From an uncultured Lentisphaerota bacterium (lineage in GTDB: Bacteria > Verrucomicrobiota > Kiritimatiellia > CAIQIC01), in contig CAISWQ010000040.1 of assembly GCA_903889245.1 (NCBI GenBank), positions 20,796 through 84,795 on the forward strand: a stretch of DNA of 64,000 bases. Direction: 5' to 3'. The notes under the pieces were generated by a model. It was given only the letters and a program-made list of their open reading frames with translations. It was not told the origin of the DNA and did not search any database. Positions 1 to 8,582 of the stretch are shown here, one piece after another (position 1 is the stretch's first letter; each line of letters starts with the position of its first letter). The position numbers and the translations under genes were made by a program.

Positions 1-36
1 GGCGACTTCGTCCTTCAGATCGAAAAGATTTTGCAT
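1..36 (-). CDS. 5' end of a gene, possibly a short-chain dehydrogenase (cut by window edge)
   Basis: Only the first 12 codons are inside the window, read leftwards from an ATG at 34-36, giving MQNLFDLKDEVA. A GGAAG ribosome-binding site ends five bases before the ATG, so the start is well supported. Many short-chain dehydrogenases open with a Leu-Phe-x-Leu-x-x-x-Val-Ala stretch just before the glycine-rich NAD(P) loop, which is why I suggest that family. The loop itself would lie outside the window, so the family assignment is inference only. Confidence 0.45.
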   Translation of the reverse strand, partial: MQNLFDLKDEVA

Positions 37-373
37 GGTGGCTTCCGTTGTTGTGCCGGAATGGTAACGCAACCGGCGTGGGATGCAACCGACAGGTTTG
101 CGCCAGAAATCGTGGCCATGCGCAACGGGTCAGCCATCGGCATCTGCTGTCTTGCCACACGGAGTAATGGAGTGATGGAGTACTGGCCACGCGCCAACCG
201 GCATGCACTTTCCCTCCCATAGGGGCGAGCCTCCACGAGACGGCAGCGTAACCGACGACAGCGTTTGCCGAGCGACATAGCCTGTAGCCGCGCTCGTCAG
301 AGCGCGGAACAAACCGCAACCCAGAACCAACGGGAGCTGGAGCTCCCGCCCACAAGCAAGGAGGGCGGGAAAA
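37..373. other. Intergenic region with three inverted repeats and a short GGAGT tandem
   Basis: No convincing gene is present in these 337 bases. Three inverted repeats are visible on the right side: CCGCGCTC/GAGCGCGG around a four-base loop at 288-307, CGGGAGCT/AGCTCCCG around GG at 331-348, and CCCGCCC/GGGCGGG at 345-369. The last two compete for the same bases. The 345-369 hairpin begins directly after the TAA stop of the leftward pectate-lyase-like gene but has no T-tract, so it may protect the mRNA end or act as a weak terminator. At 164-188 a degenerate nine-base tandem (GGAGT followed by ANTG) occurs; the same motif recurs at about 46,190-46,220. Confidence 0.55.
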
Positions 374-2140
374 TTATTTCCACTCGCCGGTGTTGGCGTT
401 GAAGACGCGCGGGCCGGCGCTCTTGGCGCGCATGGTGAGTTCGGAGAGATGGACGCCGAGCGTGCGGTCGTCGTGCGAGCCTTTGTGTACCTGCGCGGGA
501 ACCCAGGCTGTACACTTCACCGCGAGCGTGATGCGGTCGGCCGCGGTCGCGGGCAGCTCGACCGTCACGGTGCCGGCGCCCGGCGCGAATGATGCGAGGC
601 GTTTGCCGTCGAGGTAGAGGCCGGCCTCCGGCGAGAGCGCGGGCTTGGGCGCGTCGATTTTCAACGTCAGTGTGTAGGGCTCGTTCGGGACCACCGGCAG
701 CTTGAGCAGCGACTCGGCCATCGACCAGCGCATGTGGACCTCGCGGCCGTGCCAGCCTTGCAGGAAGCGGCCGTCGCCCGCGGCGCCGATGGCGAGCTGG
801 TAGTGCTTCTTCGCTTCGGCGTTCCACTCGGCAGGCGGCGGTTGGTTGGCCGCCGTCTGCGTGCGGTTGCCGGCGGCGTTCTCCACCTCGAAGCCGCCCT
901 CGGCCTGGTTGGCGGTCAGCAACGCAGACTTCACCGCAGCGGCGATCCGGATATGTGTGCCATCCTGCTCGAACGTGCAGCCCTGCACGATCGCGCGCCC
1001 GGCATCGAGCTGAATCGCGGGCATGCCAGCGCCGGCGTTGTCCCAATTCACAAAATGACAGGCGCTCGCGGTGAACTGGCCCTCGGCGCTGCGCATCCAA
1101 ACATCGCGCTCGATCGGGCCCCAGAACGCGCAGTTGACGAGGCTGACCTTGCCCTTCGCCTTCTCGCCGATTTCCAGCGTGATGGAGTCGCGGCTGCCCC
1201 AGCGGCCAACGAATTCGCCGTTACTGATCAGCAAGCCGGATCCCTGCGCCTGCTCGACGAGCACCGCGCGCTGGCACGAGTCCGCGCCGAGCCCGAGGAA
1301 GTTGCCGTTCGCGCTACCGGCCTTCGTCTCGGAAAATTTGTAGCCCACGCCATAGCCGAAGCAGAACGTGTTGCAGACGTAGTGCCAGTCGGTGCGCGCG
1401 AACTCGAACGCGACGCCCTGCGTGTTGATCCACTTGCAGAACGGGTCGTCGGCCTTGTAATGCACGCCGAACGGCCAGTAGTGGATGTTCTCTATGCGGC
1501 CGATGTCATAGCACTCATCCACGTAGAGGCCGCGCTTGATCGGGTAGCCGCAGACGTTGCGGATCAGGTGCCGCGCCGACCTGACGAGCTTGATGCCCTC
1601 GTAGGGATTGAGCAGCAGGCAGTTTTCCACGCCGACGTTCTCGGCGTGCTCCGCATAGACGCACGGCGGGTACGGCACCGGCGGCACATCGGTCTGCTTC
1701 CACTCCGGATAGGTGATGACCATGCCGGCGAGCACCGCGTTGTTACCCGCGAGGCGGATGAACGGCTCGCCCTGCTCCTGCCCGCGCCCCGCGTAGGCGA
1801 GCAGCACCGAGCCGCCGAGCTCGCGCGTCTGCCGGTTGCGCTGCGTGGTCGGCAGCACGCGATAGACGCCCTGCAGCGTCACGCCCGCCGGGATTTTCAG
1901 ATGGCCCTTGATCGCGTAGCGACCGGCCGGCACCTCCACCACGCCGCCGCCGGCCGCACCGGCCCCATCGAGCAGCCGCTGGAACACAGCCGTGCAATCC
2001 GCCTGTCCATCGGCGACCGCGCCGGACTCCTTCACGTTCCACCGCGCCGCGACCGGCGCCTGCGCCAGAGCGCTCCACGCGCCCAACACGACTGCCAGCA
2101 AGACAGGGACGACGTTTGTTTTTTTGATCAGATTTTTCAT
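374..2140 (-). CDS. Exported pectate-lyase-like right-handed beta-helix protein
   Basis: This 588-residue protein has a signal peptide (about 1-26, ending ALAQA). The segment at about 34-60 (WNVKESGAVADGQADCTAVF) matches the N-terminal signature of the Pectate_lyase_3 superfamily, where an Asp-Gly-x-x-Asp stretch precedes a helix that caps a right-handed beta-helix. The central 350 residues are rich in short Asn/Val/Gly turns typical of that fold. The last 150 residues look like a beta-sandwich. Members act as polysaccharide lyases or hydrolases outside the cytoplasm, but the substrate cannot be read from sequence. It is the last gene of the leftward sulfatase operon: its ATG overlaps the preceding sulfatase stop by four bases (ATGA), which suggests translational coupling and action on the same glycan. 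Confidence 0.8.
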   Translation of the reverse strand: MKNLIKKTNVVPVLLAVVLGAWSALAQAPVAARWNVKESGAVADGQADCTAVFQRLLDGAGAAGGGVVEVPAGRYAIKGHLKIPAGVTLQGVYRVLPTTQRNRQTRELGGSVLLAYAGRGQEQGEPFIRLAGNNAVLAGMVITYPEWKQTDVPPVPYPPCVYAEHAENVGVENCLLLNPYEGIKLVRSARHLIRNVCGYPIKRGLYVDECYDIGRIENIHYWPFGVHYKADDPFCKWINTQGVAFEFARTDWHYVCNTFCFGYGVGYKFSETKAGSANGNFLGLGADSCQRAVLVEQAQGSGLLISNGEFVGRWGSRDSITLEIGEKAKGKVSLVNCAFWGPIERDVWMRSAEGQFTASACHFVNWDNAGAGMPAIQLDAGRAIVQGCTFEQDGTHIRIAAAVKSALLTANQAEGGFEVENAAGNRTQTAANQPPPAEWNAEAKKHYQLAIGAAGDGRFLQGWHGREVHMRWSMAESLLKLPVVPNEPYTLTLKIDAPKPALSPEAGLYLDGKRLASFAPGAGTVTVELPATAADRITLAVKCTAWVPAQVHKGSHDDRTLGVHLSELTMRAKSAGPRVFNANTGEWK

Positions 2141-3627
2141 TCGTTTTTTACCCGGCTGCTTTTTGGGGAGCGGATGGACTGCAACACTGCTTTCAATTCC
2201 CGCGCGACCTCGGGCCGCGTCTGGATGAGGTTCTCCTTCTCCGCGGGATCGTTGGCGAGGTTATAAAGTTCCTCGACCTGTTTGGGCTTGGGCTTGTTGG
2301 GCTGCGCGACGGGCAGGCCCTCGATCCATTTCCACCCGCCCTTCCGCACGGCGAAGACGCCGCTGCCGCTATGCAACACCAGGGTCTCGCGGCCCGGCTT
2401 GGGCGGCGTCTGCCCCAGCAGGGCCGGCAGGAAGCTGAAGCTATCCTCGCCGCCCGCCGCAGGACTAGGCATCGGCAGGCTGGCCAGTTCCGCGAGCGTG
2501 GCCATCACATCAACGAGACAGACCATCTCGCCGGAGACGGACTTGGCGGGAATGTGCCCCGGCCAGCGCGCGACGAACGGGACGCGGAAGCCGCCCTCAT
2601 AGACCGTGCCCTTCTGTCCGCGCAAATCCCCGTTAGGCTTCAGACCCTTCTGCTGCGCGTCCCAGACCGTGTCCATCACAAAGGTATAGGGCGGCAGCAC
2701 CGGGCGATGCGGCATGGGTTTCTCCACCTGATGCCCGCCGTTATCGCTGGTGAAAATCACCAACGTGTTGGCGCCCTGACCGCCCTCGTCGAGCGCCTGG
2801 AGGATGCGCCCCACGGAGCGATCCACATCGCAAATCCAGTCACCGTAGAGACCGGCCCCGCTGGTGCCCTGGCTGTCCTTCGTGGGTGTGATGGGCTCAT
2901 GGATGGCGGCCGAGGCAAAGTAGAGGAAAAACGGCTTCGCTGGCGACTGCTGCTTGAGCCAGGCGACCGCCTTGTCGGTCAGCACGGTCTGCGCCGTCCA
3001 GTCGTCGCGCTGCGGCGCATCGAAGCCCATGAACTTCCGCCCGTAATAACTCGGCTGCGGGTAATCAATGTGATTCGTAGAGCGCAGACCCCACACCACT
3101 TCGTTGTCCACGAAGACGCCCCAGTTTTCGCCGTGATTCTGCGGAATGCCGAAGAAGTAATCGAAGCCGACCTGCAACGGCCCCGGCGAGAGTGGCGAGC
3201 TCAAGTCGGCCGCCGCGCGCGGTTGGTTCCCGAAGCCCAGATGCCACTTGCCCACCACCGCGGTGGCATAGCCGGCCTGCTTGAAAAGCGAAGCCAGCGT
3301 CGGGCGCGTGGTCTCGATCAACACCGGATCGAGATGGCCCAGCACGCCGCTTTTGAGCCTGGTCCGCCAGCAATAACGGCCCGTCATCATTCCATAGCGG
3401 GTCGGCGTACACAACGAGCTGGGCGTGTACGCTTGCGTGAAGCGGATGCCGTCCTGCGCGAGGCGATCAATGTGGGGCGTCTTCAAGACCATCGGCGGCG
3501 CGCCATAGCAGCCCACGCTGCCGTAGCCGAGGTCGTCGGCGAGGATGATGACGACGTTCGGCGGTTGTGCCGCCGGGGCCAGGCAGACGGCAACCAGCCA
3601 CGCCAACAAGGCGAGCCGGAGTTTCAT
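2137..3627 (-). CDS. Exported formylglycine-dependent sulfatase (S1 family), copy 1
   Basis: A 496-residue sulfatase with a signal peptide (about 1-20). The N-terminal metal-binding block NVVIILADDLGYGSVGCYG and the C-T-P-T-R motif (Cys73 to Arg77) are intact; Cys73 is the residue that an external maturase converts to formylglycine. Downstream family blocks are also visible: GKWHLG, FTSDNGG and YEGGFRVPF. Family knowledge says it removes sulfate esters, here probably from a carbohydrate, in the periplasm or outside. Its start overlaps the stop of the upstream pseudogene by ATGA and its stop overlaps the start of the beta-helix gene the same way. The start region resembles that of the sulfatase at 3914-5515 at DNA level, so the two may descend from a tandem duplication. 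No maturase gene is present in the window. Confidence 0.93.
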   Translation of the reverse strand: MKLRLALLAWLVAVCLAPAAQPPNVVIILADDLGYGSVGCYGAPPMVLKTPHIDRLAQDGIRFTQAYTPSSLCTPTRYGMMTGRYCWRTRLKSGVLGHLDPVLIETTRPTLASLFKQAGYATAVVGKWHLGFGNQPRAAADLSSPLSPGPLQVGFDYFFGIPQNHGENWGVFVDNEVVWGLRSTNHIDYPQPSYYGRKFMGFDAPQRDDWTAQTVLTDKAVAWLKQQSPAKPFFLYFASAAIHEPITPTKDSQGTSGAGLYGDWICDVDRSVGRILQALDEGGQGANTLVIFTSDNGGHQVEKPMPHRPVLPPYTFVMDTVWDAQQKGLKPNGDLRGQKGTVYEGGFRVPFVARWPGHIPAKSVSGEMVCLVDVMATLAELASLPMPSPAAGGEDSFSFLPALLGQTPPKPGRETLVLHSGSGVFAVRKGGWKWIEGLPVAQPNKPKPKQVEELYNLANDPAEKENLIQTRPEVARELKAVLQSIRSPKSSRVKNE

Positions 3628-3905
3628 CGGGTGGTTTCCTTCTTGGGTTTGTCGCGCGCGGCGGACTGCTCGGGATGCGGACGCGGCTGCGCGTTCACGG
3701 TGTCGAACGCCTGCTTCAGGCGCGCGACCACGTCGGGATGTTGCGCGGCCACGTCGTGCTGCTCGGCGGGATCGGCGAGTAGATCGAAGAGCTGCATGGG
3801 CGCGGGCGGTGCCCCTGCCGTGCGCGTGTCGGTTGCTATCATAATCAACCCGAGGCCTAACGCAGCGAGCGCACGTGTTGTATGCGGGAGAAGCATCTTT
3901 TTCAT
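3624..3905 (-). pseudogene. Sulfatase remnant: signal-like N-terminus fused to a duplicated sulfatase C-terminal tail
   Basis: This 93-codon reading frame is too short for a sulfatase and lacks the catalytic core. Residues 1-31 look like a signal peptide (basic start, then a run of Ala/Leu/Gly). The remaining 60 or so residues, from APMQLFDLLADPAEQH onwards, are almost identical to the C-terminal tail of the sulfatase at 5512-6948. At DNA level about 185 bases (3623-3808 against 5511-5696) differ at only about six positions. The frame therefore probably arose by tandem duplication followed by internal deletion of a third sulfatase gene. The reading frame is open, so a small exported peptide could still be made, and it keeps the ATGA overlap with the next sulfatase, which may preserve coupling. 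Confidence 0.75.
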
Positions 3906-3913
3906 AGGTTGGC

Positions 3914-5515
3914 TTATTTCAGCAGCGGCGGCGTACTGCGCTTGGCGGCGCGCTGCTCGCGATAGAGTTGCCCCATGCGGTGGACGCGTTCGGCCTGCGC
4001 CGCATCGGCGATCAAGTTTTTCTTTTCGGCCAGATCCTCGGCCAAGTTATAAAGTGCAGCCGGTTGGTCCACGATGTTGAGCGTGAGCTTCCAGTCGCCT
4101 TCGCGCAGCGCGTGCGGCATATGGTCGCTGCTGGATTTGAGCGCCCGCCCCTTGGCCTTCGCGCCTTGGGCTTTCGTCGCCTTGCCCACGGCGGCGTAGG
4201 CGGCGTTAAAGCTCTGCCCTTGCGCGGGCACAGCCTCGGCAAAGGCATCGCGGTTCGGGCTGCCCTGCACCAGCAAGGTCTGGCGCACAGGCTGGCGGTC
4301 ATCCCGCTGACCGAGCAACACGGGCAGCAGGCTGATGCTGTCGCGGGCCTGATCGGCGCCGGGCTTGGCTCCGGCCACCTCGGCGAAGGTCGCGACGGCA
4401 TCGTGCGCGCCGATGAGCTGCTGGCGCACACTGCCGGGCGCAATCTTTGAACCGGCGGCGGTGCCATCACCCCAGCGCACGAGGAACGGCACGCGATGTC
4501 CGCCCTCATAGATGAACGACTTGCAGCCGCGCAGTCCGCCCACGGCGTCGTGACCGCACTCGCGCTCGAAGGGCAGTCCGCCGTTGTCGCTGGTGAAAAC
4601 CAGCAGCGTGTTGGCCAGCAACCCGCGCTGTTCCAACGCCGCGGTCAGCTTGCCGAGCAACACATCGGTTTCCACCACCATGTCGGTGTGCTCGGTCATC
4701 TGCGAGGCGCCCTTCACCGGGGTGCCCAGCACGTGCTCCGGCGGAGTGTAGGGGCTGTGCGAGCCATCGGTGCAGAAGTGCAGGTAGAACGGTTGGTCCT
4801 TGCCGGCGGCCTTGTTCTTCGCCAGATGCTCATCCAGAAAGGCGATGGCCTTGGTGAGGATGAGCTCGCCCACCTTGCTGCTGTCGAAATCCGGCAGACC
4901 CGGCCCGGCGCTCGGAATCATGCCGCCGCCTTGCGGCCCCTTCTTGAGCTCCGTCACCTTCGTCGCATCGCCCGCGACGCGGTTGTTCTCCAGGAACAGG
5001 AAGGGCGGCAAGGCATGGCCGCCGGACAAAATATAGGAATAGTCAAAACCCCACTGGAGCGGACCGCTCGTCATCGGCTTGCTCCAATCCACTTCCTTGC
5101 CATCCGCGGTGTGCTCGAAGACGCCGCCGACGTTGATCTTGCCGAACATCGCAGTGCGATAGCCGGCCGCCTGCAGCAGGTGCCCAATGGTTTTCTGGCC
5201 AGGCAGGAAATAGGTCCCCCGGTCAAAATCCCAGACTCCATTCGCCGCCAGACCGCGCCAGGGATAGTTGCCCGTGAGCATCGCGTAGCGTGTGGGCGAG
5301 CACAGCGCCGCCGGCGTGTGCGCATCGGTGAAGCGCATGCCCGCCTGCGCGAGCTTCTCGATGTTGGGCGCAGGAATTTTGCTCGCCGGGTTGTAGCACC
5401 GGAAATCGCCCCAGCCGATGTCATCGGTGAGAATCAGTACGATGTTCGGCGGCTGCGCGACCAGCGCGGTAAAGCTGCCGGCCAGCCATGCCAACAAGAC
5501 AAGACAGAATTTCAT
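3914..5515 (-). CDS. Exported formylglycine-dependent sulfatase (S1 family), copy 2
   Basis: The frame is open further upstream, but the ATG at 5513-5515 is chosen because it begins a signal peptide (MKFCLVLLAWLAGSF) directly followed by the sulfatase N-terminal block NIVLILTDDIGWGD. It also overlaps the preceding sulfatase stop by ATGA. The 533-residue product has C-S-P-T-R at Cys72-Arg76, the cysteine to be matured to formylglycine, plus FTSDNGGLPF and YEGGHRVPF blocks. It should hydrolyse sulfate esters outside the cytoplasm. A low-complexity Lys/Ala stretch (KATKAQGAKAKGRALK) interrupts the C-terminal third. Stop to next start is eight bases. The natural substrate is unknown. Confidence 0.92.
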   Translation of the reverse strand: MKFCLVLLAWLAGSFTALVAQPPNIVLILTDDIGWGDFRCYNPASKIPAPNIEKLAQAGMRFTDAHTPAALCSPTRYAMLTGNYPWRGLAANGVWDFDRGTYFLPGQKTIGHLLQAAGYRTAMFGKINVGGVFEHTADGKEVDWSKPMTSGPLQWGFDYSYILSGGHALPPFLFLENNRVAGDATKVTELKKGPQGGGMIPSAGPGLPDFDSSKVGELILTKAIAFLDEHLAKNKAAGKDQPFYLHFCTDGSHSPYTPPEHVLGTPVKGASQMTEHTDMVVETDVLLGKLTAALEQRGLLANTLLVFTSDNGGLPFERECGHDAVGGLRGCKSFIYEGGHRVPFLVRWGDGTAAGSKIAPGSVRQQLIGAHDAVATFAEVAGAKPGADQARDSISLLPVLLGQRDDRQPVRQTLLVQGSPNRDAFAEAVPAQGQSFNAAYAAVGKATKAQGAKAKGRALKSSSDHMPHALREGDWKLTLNIVDQPAALYNLAEDLAEKKNLIADAAQAERVHRMGQLYREQRAAKRSTPPLLK

Positions 5516-6948
5516 CGGGCGGTTTCCTTCTTGGGTTTGTCGCGCGCGGCGGATTGTTCGGGATGCGGGCGCGGCTGCGCGTTCACGGCGTCGAACGCCT
5601 GCTTCAGGCGCGCGACCACGTCGGGATGTTGCGCGGCCACGTCGTGCTGCTCGGCGGGATCGGCGAGTAGATCGAAGAGCTGCATAGGCGCGGGCGCGTC
5701 GCCGGAGCATACGCCGGGATGCTCGCTGGGCTGATACTGCTCGTGGGGCGCGAGGATCGTCACGCCATCCGGTCCGCGCGGATCCACCCACGGCTGGCCG
5801 CTCTTGCCGAGCTTGAGGAACTGGTCGGCCGGCGCGAGCACGTGCAGCTTCCAGCGCGCGTCGCGCGCGGTGGCGAGCTGCGGCCCGCGTACGCCGAAGA
5901 TGACGGCGTGCGGGCTGGGCGCATCCGAACAGAACAGTGGCATGATGTCGCAGCCATCGAGCGCGAGTCCCGCGGGCGGCGCGACCTGCGCGGCCTGCAG
6001 CGCGGTGGAGAACAGGTCCATCATCACCGCCGGCTGGCTGCTGACGTGCCCGGCGGGGATCTTCCCCGGCCAACGCGCGAGGCACGGCACGCGGTAGCCG
6101 CCCTCGTAGGTGCTGCCCTTCATGCCACGCAGGCCGCCGCTGCTGCCGCCGAACCACGGCCCGTTGTCGCTGGTGAAGAGCACGAGCGTCTGCTCCTCGA
6201 GGCCGAGCGCCTTCAACTTCGCGAGCAATTCGCCGACACTCCAGTCCAGCTCGCTCATCGCGTCGCCATAAAGCCCCGCGCCGCTGTGCTTGTAGCGTTC
6301 CTCGGCGACGGCGAGCGGCTTGTGGACGAGCATCTGCGCGAAGTAGAGGAAGAACGGCCGCGCCCGGTTCCGCTCCACGAAGTCCAGCGCGCGCGCCGTG
6401 TAGCGCTGCGTCAAGGTCGCCTGCACCACCGGATACTCCACGCGCTGCGTGCCTTCGAGCACCTGTACGGGCCGCATGTCGTTTGAATAGGGGATGCCGA
6501 GATATTCATCGAACCCCCGGCGCGTCGGCAGCCACTCCGGCTTGGCGTGGCCCAGATGCCACTTGCCGACCATGCCCGTCGCGTAGCCCGCCTGCTTGAG
6601 CAGTTGCGGCAGCGTGACCTCGTCCTCCGGCAGATGCAGCCCATCGGCCGCCGGCCCGGCGTCGGGCGTCGGGTTCTGCGTCATGCCGCAGCGGAACGGA
6701 TAGCGCCCGGTCATCAGCGTCGCGCGCGTCGGTGCGCAGAACGCCGCGGCGCAGTTGAAGTGCGTCAGCCGCGCGCCCTCGGCCGCGAGCCGGTCGAGGT
6801 TGGGCGTCTTGAACTTCGCGTGGCCATAGCAGCCGAGGTCACCGTAGCCGAGGTCGTCGGCCAGGATCAGCACGATGTTCGGCCGCGGCGCGGCGGGCGC
6901 GGTCCATGTGGCGAGCAGCAGGGCGCTGGCAATGATTATTTTTTTCAT
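5512..6948 (-). CDS. Exported arylsulfatase-like S1 sulfatase, first gene of the sulfatase operon
   Basis: A 478-residue protein starting at the ATG at 6946-6948; the frame is open upstream but runs through palindromic repeats there, and the signal peptide begins at this Met (MKKIIIASALLLATWTAPAA). The sulfatase blocks NIVLILADDLGYGDLGCYG, C-A-P-T-R (Cys71-Arg75), GKWHLGH, FTSDNGPW and YEGGYRVPC are all intact. It resembles the arylsulfatase A/GalNAc-6-sulfatase-like group in length and block order. The C-terminal 60 residues are duplicated in the pseudogene at 3624-3905. The upstream gap holds palindromes and probably the operon promoter. Confidence 0.92.
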   Translation of the reverse strand: MKKIIIASALLLATWTAPAAPRPNIVLILADDLGYGDLGCYGHAKFKTPNLDRLAAEGARLTHFNCAAAFCAPTRATLMTGRYPFRCGMTQNPTPDAGPAADGLHLPEDEVTLPQLLKQAGYATGMVGKWHLGHAKPEWLPTRRGFDEYLGIPYSNDMRPVQVLEGTQRVEYPVVQATLTQRYTARALDFVERNRARPFFLYFAQMLVHKPLAVAEERYKHSGAGLYGDAMSELDWSVGELLAKLKALGLEEQTLVLFTSDNGPWFGGSSGGLRGMKGSTYEGGYRVPCLARWPGKIPAGHVSSQPAVMMDLFSTALQAAQVAPPAGLALDGCDIMPLFCSDAPSPHAVIFGVRGPQLATARDARWKLHVLAPADQFLKLGKSGQPWVDPRGPDGVTILAPHEQYQPSEHPGVCSGDAPAPMQLFDLLADPAEQHDVAAQHPDVVARLKQAFDAVNAQPRPHPEQSAARDKPKKETAR

Positions 6949-6995
6949 GGTGCAATCATCCTTTTTTGGCAACGCGGAGGTGTGGCGGTGACACG

Positions 6996-7046
6996 TTTCC
7001 AAGGCTTGGAAAAGCGCGGTGTTGTTTTTTCCAAGCCTTGGAAAAA
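6996..7046. repeat. Phased palindrome array A (2 units)
   Basis: Two copies of the palindrome CCAAGSCTTGG flanked by T and A runs have centres at 7004 and 7036, 32 bp apart. A degenerate left half (TTTTCCAGCC) follows where a third unit would be centred, near 7067. The array fills the 154-base gap between the sulfatase operon start and the stop of the GH4 gene, both leftward. Confidence 0.85.
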
Positions 7047-7102
7047 CACGCGGAAAATTTTCCAGCCGCCCACGCACGGTCATCTCCGGCCTCGCATCCA
7101 CC

Positions 7103-8521
7103 TCATGCCTGCGCGAGTTTGCCGAAGCGGTTGGCGATGGCGAGCGCCGGGTCGAGCGGCACCTCGGCGCGCTTGACGTTGGCGGGCACACGGATTGCCG
7201 GGACGGCGCGCAGTTGCCGGCCGGCGAACTGCGGCAGATAGGCGCGTTCCGCCTCCAGCATCTCCGCGGTCATCCGCCGGATTTCATCGAGCGTCAGCAC
7301 CGCCGCGGTCAGCGGGTCGAGCGCGATCGCCTGCATCACGAGCTCGGGGTCGCCGGAGAAGCTGGCCTCGACGGCCAGCCCCTGCACGAGCACGTTGGTC
7401 AGGTTCAGCGCGGCGCACTGCGGCGGCAGGTTGCCGATGACCGTGGGGTGCAGGCCGAGGCGGTCCACATAGACCGGCACCTCGACGCAGCAGCCGTCAG
7501 GCAGATTCGTGATGTAGCCATCGTTGCGGACGTTGCCGTTGAGCCGGAAGACGACACCGGTCTCCTTGGCCTCGATGATGTGCGAGCAGTATTCCGCGCT
7601 GCGCGGGCCGAGCTTGGTGGACTCGATGGAGAGCGGGTCCGTCTTCGCGAACTTCTCGGCGAGCATCGCGCAGTATTTATAGTACGCGCCCGTCTCGCCG
7701 CCGAACGAGGGCTCGTCGCAGTAGAGGTCGAGCGCCTTTTTGTTTTTGCGGAAGTACGGCAGGTACTCGGAGAGATGCCCGGTGCTCTCGGTCATGAAAT
7801 AGCCGAAGTGCCGCAGGACCTCGCCGCGCACCTTCTCGTTCACGTAGAAGCCGGGCTGCTCGAAATTCTTTTTCAGCAGCGGGTAGAGGTCCCGGCCCCG
7901 GTGCTCCAGCTTGAGGAACCACGCCATGTGGTTGATGCCGGCGGCGACGAAATCAATCTCGGCCTTCGGCGCGCCCGCGTAGCTGGCGATCAAATCCATC
8001 GTCGTCTGCACGCCGTGGCAGAGGCCGACGAACTGCAGGCCCGGCACGCGGCCGAGCGCCCAGCAGCACATCGCCATCGGGTTGGCGTAGTTGAACACGA
8101 TCGCGTTCGGACACAGCTCCTGCACGTCGCGCGCGATCTCCAGCAACTTCGGGATGTGGCGCAGCGCGCGGAAGACGCCGCCGGGGCCCAGCGTGTCGGC
8201 GATGCACTGGTCCACGCCGTACTTGAGCGGAATCTCGTAGTCCTGCTTGAACTCCGCGACGCCGCCGGCTTGGATCATGATGACCACATAGTCCGCGCCC
8301 TTGAGCGCCTCGCGGCGGTCGGTGGTCGCGGTAACGGTCGCCTTGACCTTGTTGTCGCGGATCATGCGCCCGACGAAGTCGCGCATCTTGTCAAGCCGCG
8401 TGTGCGTCAGCGCCATCAGGCGATACTCGCTGCCCTCCAGCGCTTTGGTCGCGAGGAAATCCGACATCAGGGTTTTGCAGAACACCAGGCTGCCGGCGCC
8501 GAGCATTGCTATCTTGGCCAT
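7103..8521 (-). CDS. GH4 family NAD-dependent glycosidase (alpha-galactosidase/alpha-glucosidase type)
   Basis: A 472-residue cytoplasmic enzyme without a signal peptide. The N-terminus has the Rossmann loop of GH4 (IAMLGAGSLVF), followed by the family blocks GPGGVFRALRHIP, NYANPMAMCCWAL, GLCHGVQTTMD and GINHMAWFLKL. GH4 enzymes use NAD and a divalent metal, bound through the Cys and His of such blocks, to oxidise and eliminate glycosidic bonds. The MelA-like wording of the blocks suggests an alpha-galactosidase or alpha-glucosidase; the anomer is not certain. It would act on small oligosaccharides after uptake. It follows the HEAT/FG-GAP gene with a 61-base gap. Confidence 0.9.
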   Translation of the reverse strand: MAKIAMLGAGSLVFCKTLMSDFLATKALEGSEYRLMALTHTRLDKMRDFVGRMIRDNKVKATVTATTDRREALKGADYVVIMIQAGGVAEFKQDYEIPLKYGVDQCIADTLGPGGVFRALRHIPKLLEIARDVQELCPNAIVFNYANPMAMCCWALGRVPGLQFVGLCHGVQTTMDLIASYAGAPKAEIDFVAAGINHMAWFLKLEHRGRDLYPLLKKNFEQPGFYVNEKVRGEVLRHFGYFMTESTGHLSEYLPYFRKNKKALDLYCDEPSFGGETGAYYKYCAMLAEKFAKTDPLSIESTKLGPRSAEYCSHIIEAKETGVVFRLNGNVRNDGYITNLPDGCCVEVPVYVDRLGLHPTVIGNLPPQCAALNLTNVLVQGLAVEASFSGDPELVMQAIALDPLTAAVLTLDEIRRMTAEMLEAERAYLPQFAGRQLRAVPAIRVPANVKRAEVPLDPALAIANRFGKLAQA

Positions 8522-8582
8522 GTTGTACTCCTTCGGTTGGTTGCCATCATACGGGCGTCGCCGCCCGGCTCAAGTTGCTTTT

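Noticed and set aside
734..2266. A 510-codon rightward open frame opposite the beta-helix gene
   Set aside because: It is the mirror of the real leftward gene; its product is Arg/Ala/His-rich with no signal, motif or ribosome-binding site. The same applies to long opposite-strand frames at 4496-5734, 8955-10358, 19982-22048 and 46093-47298.
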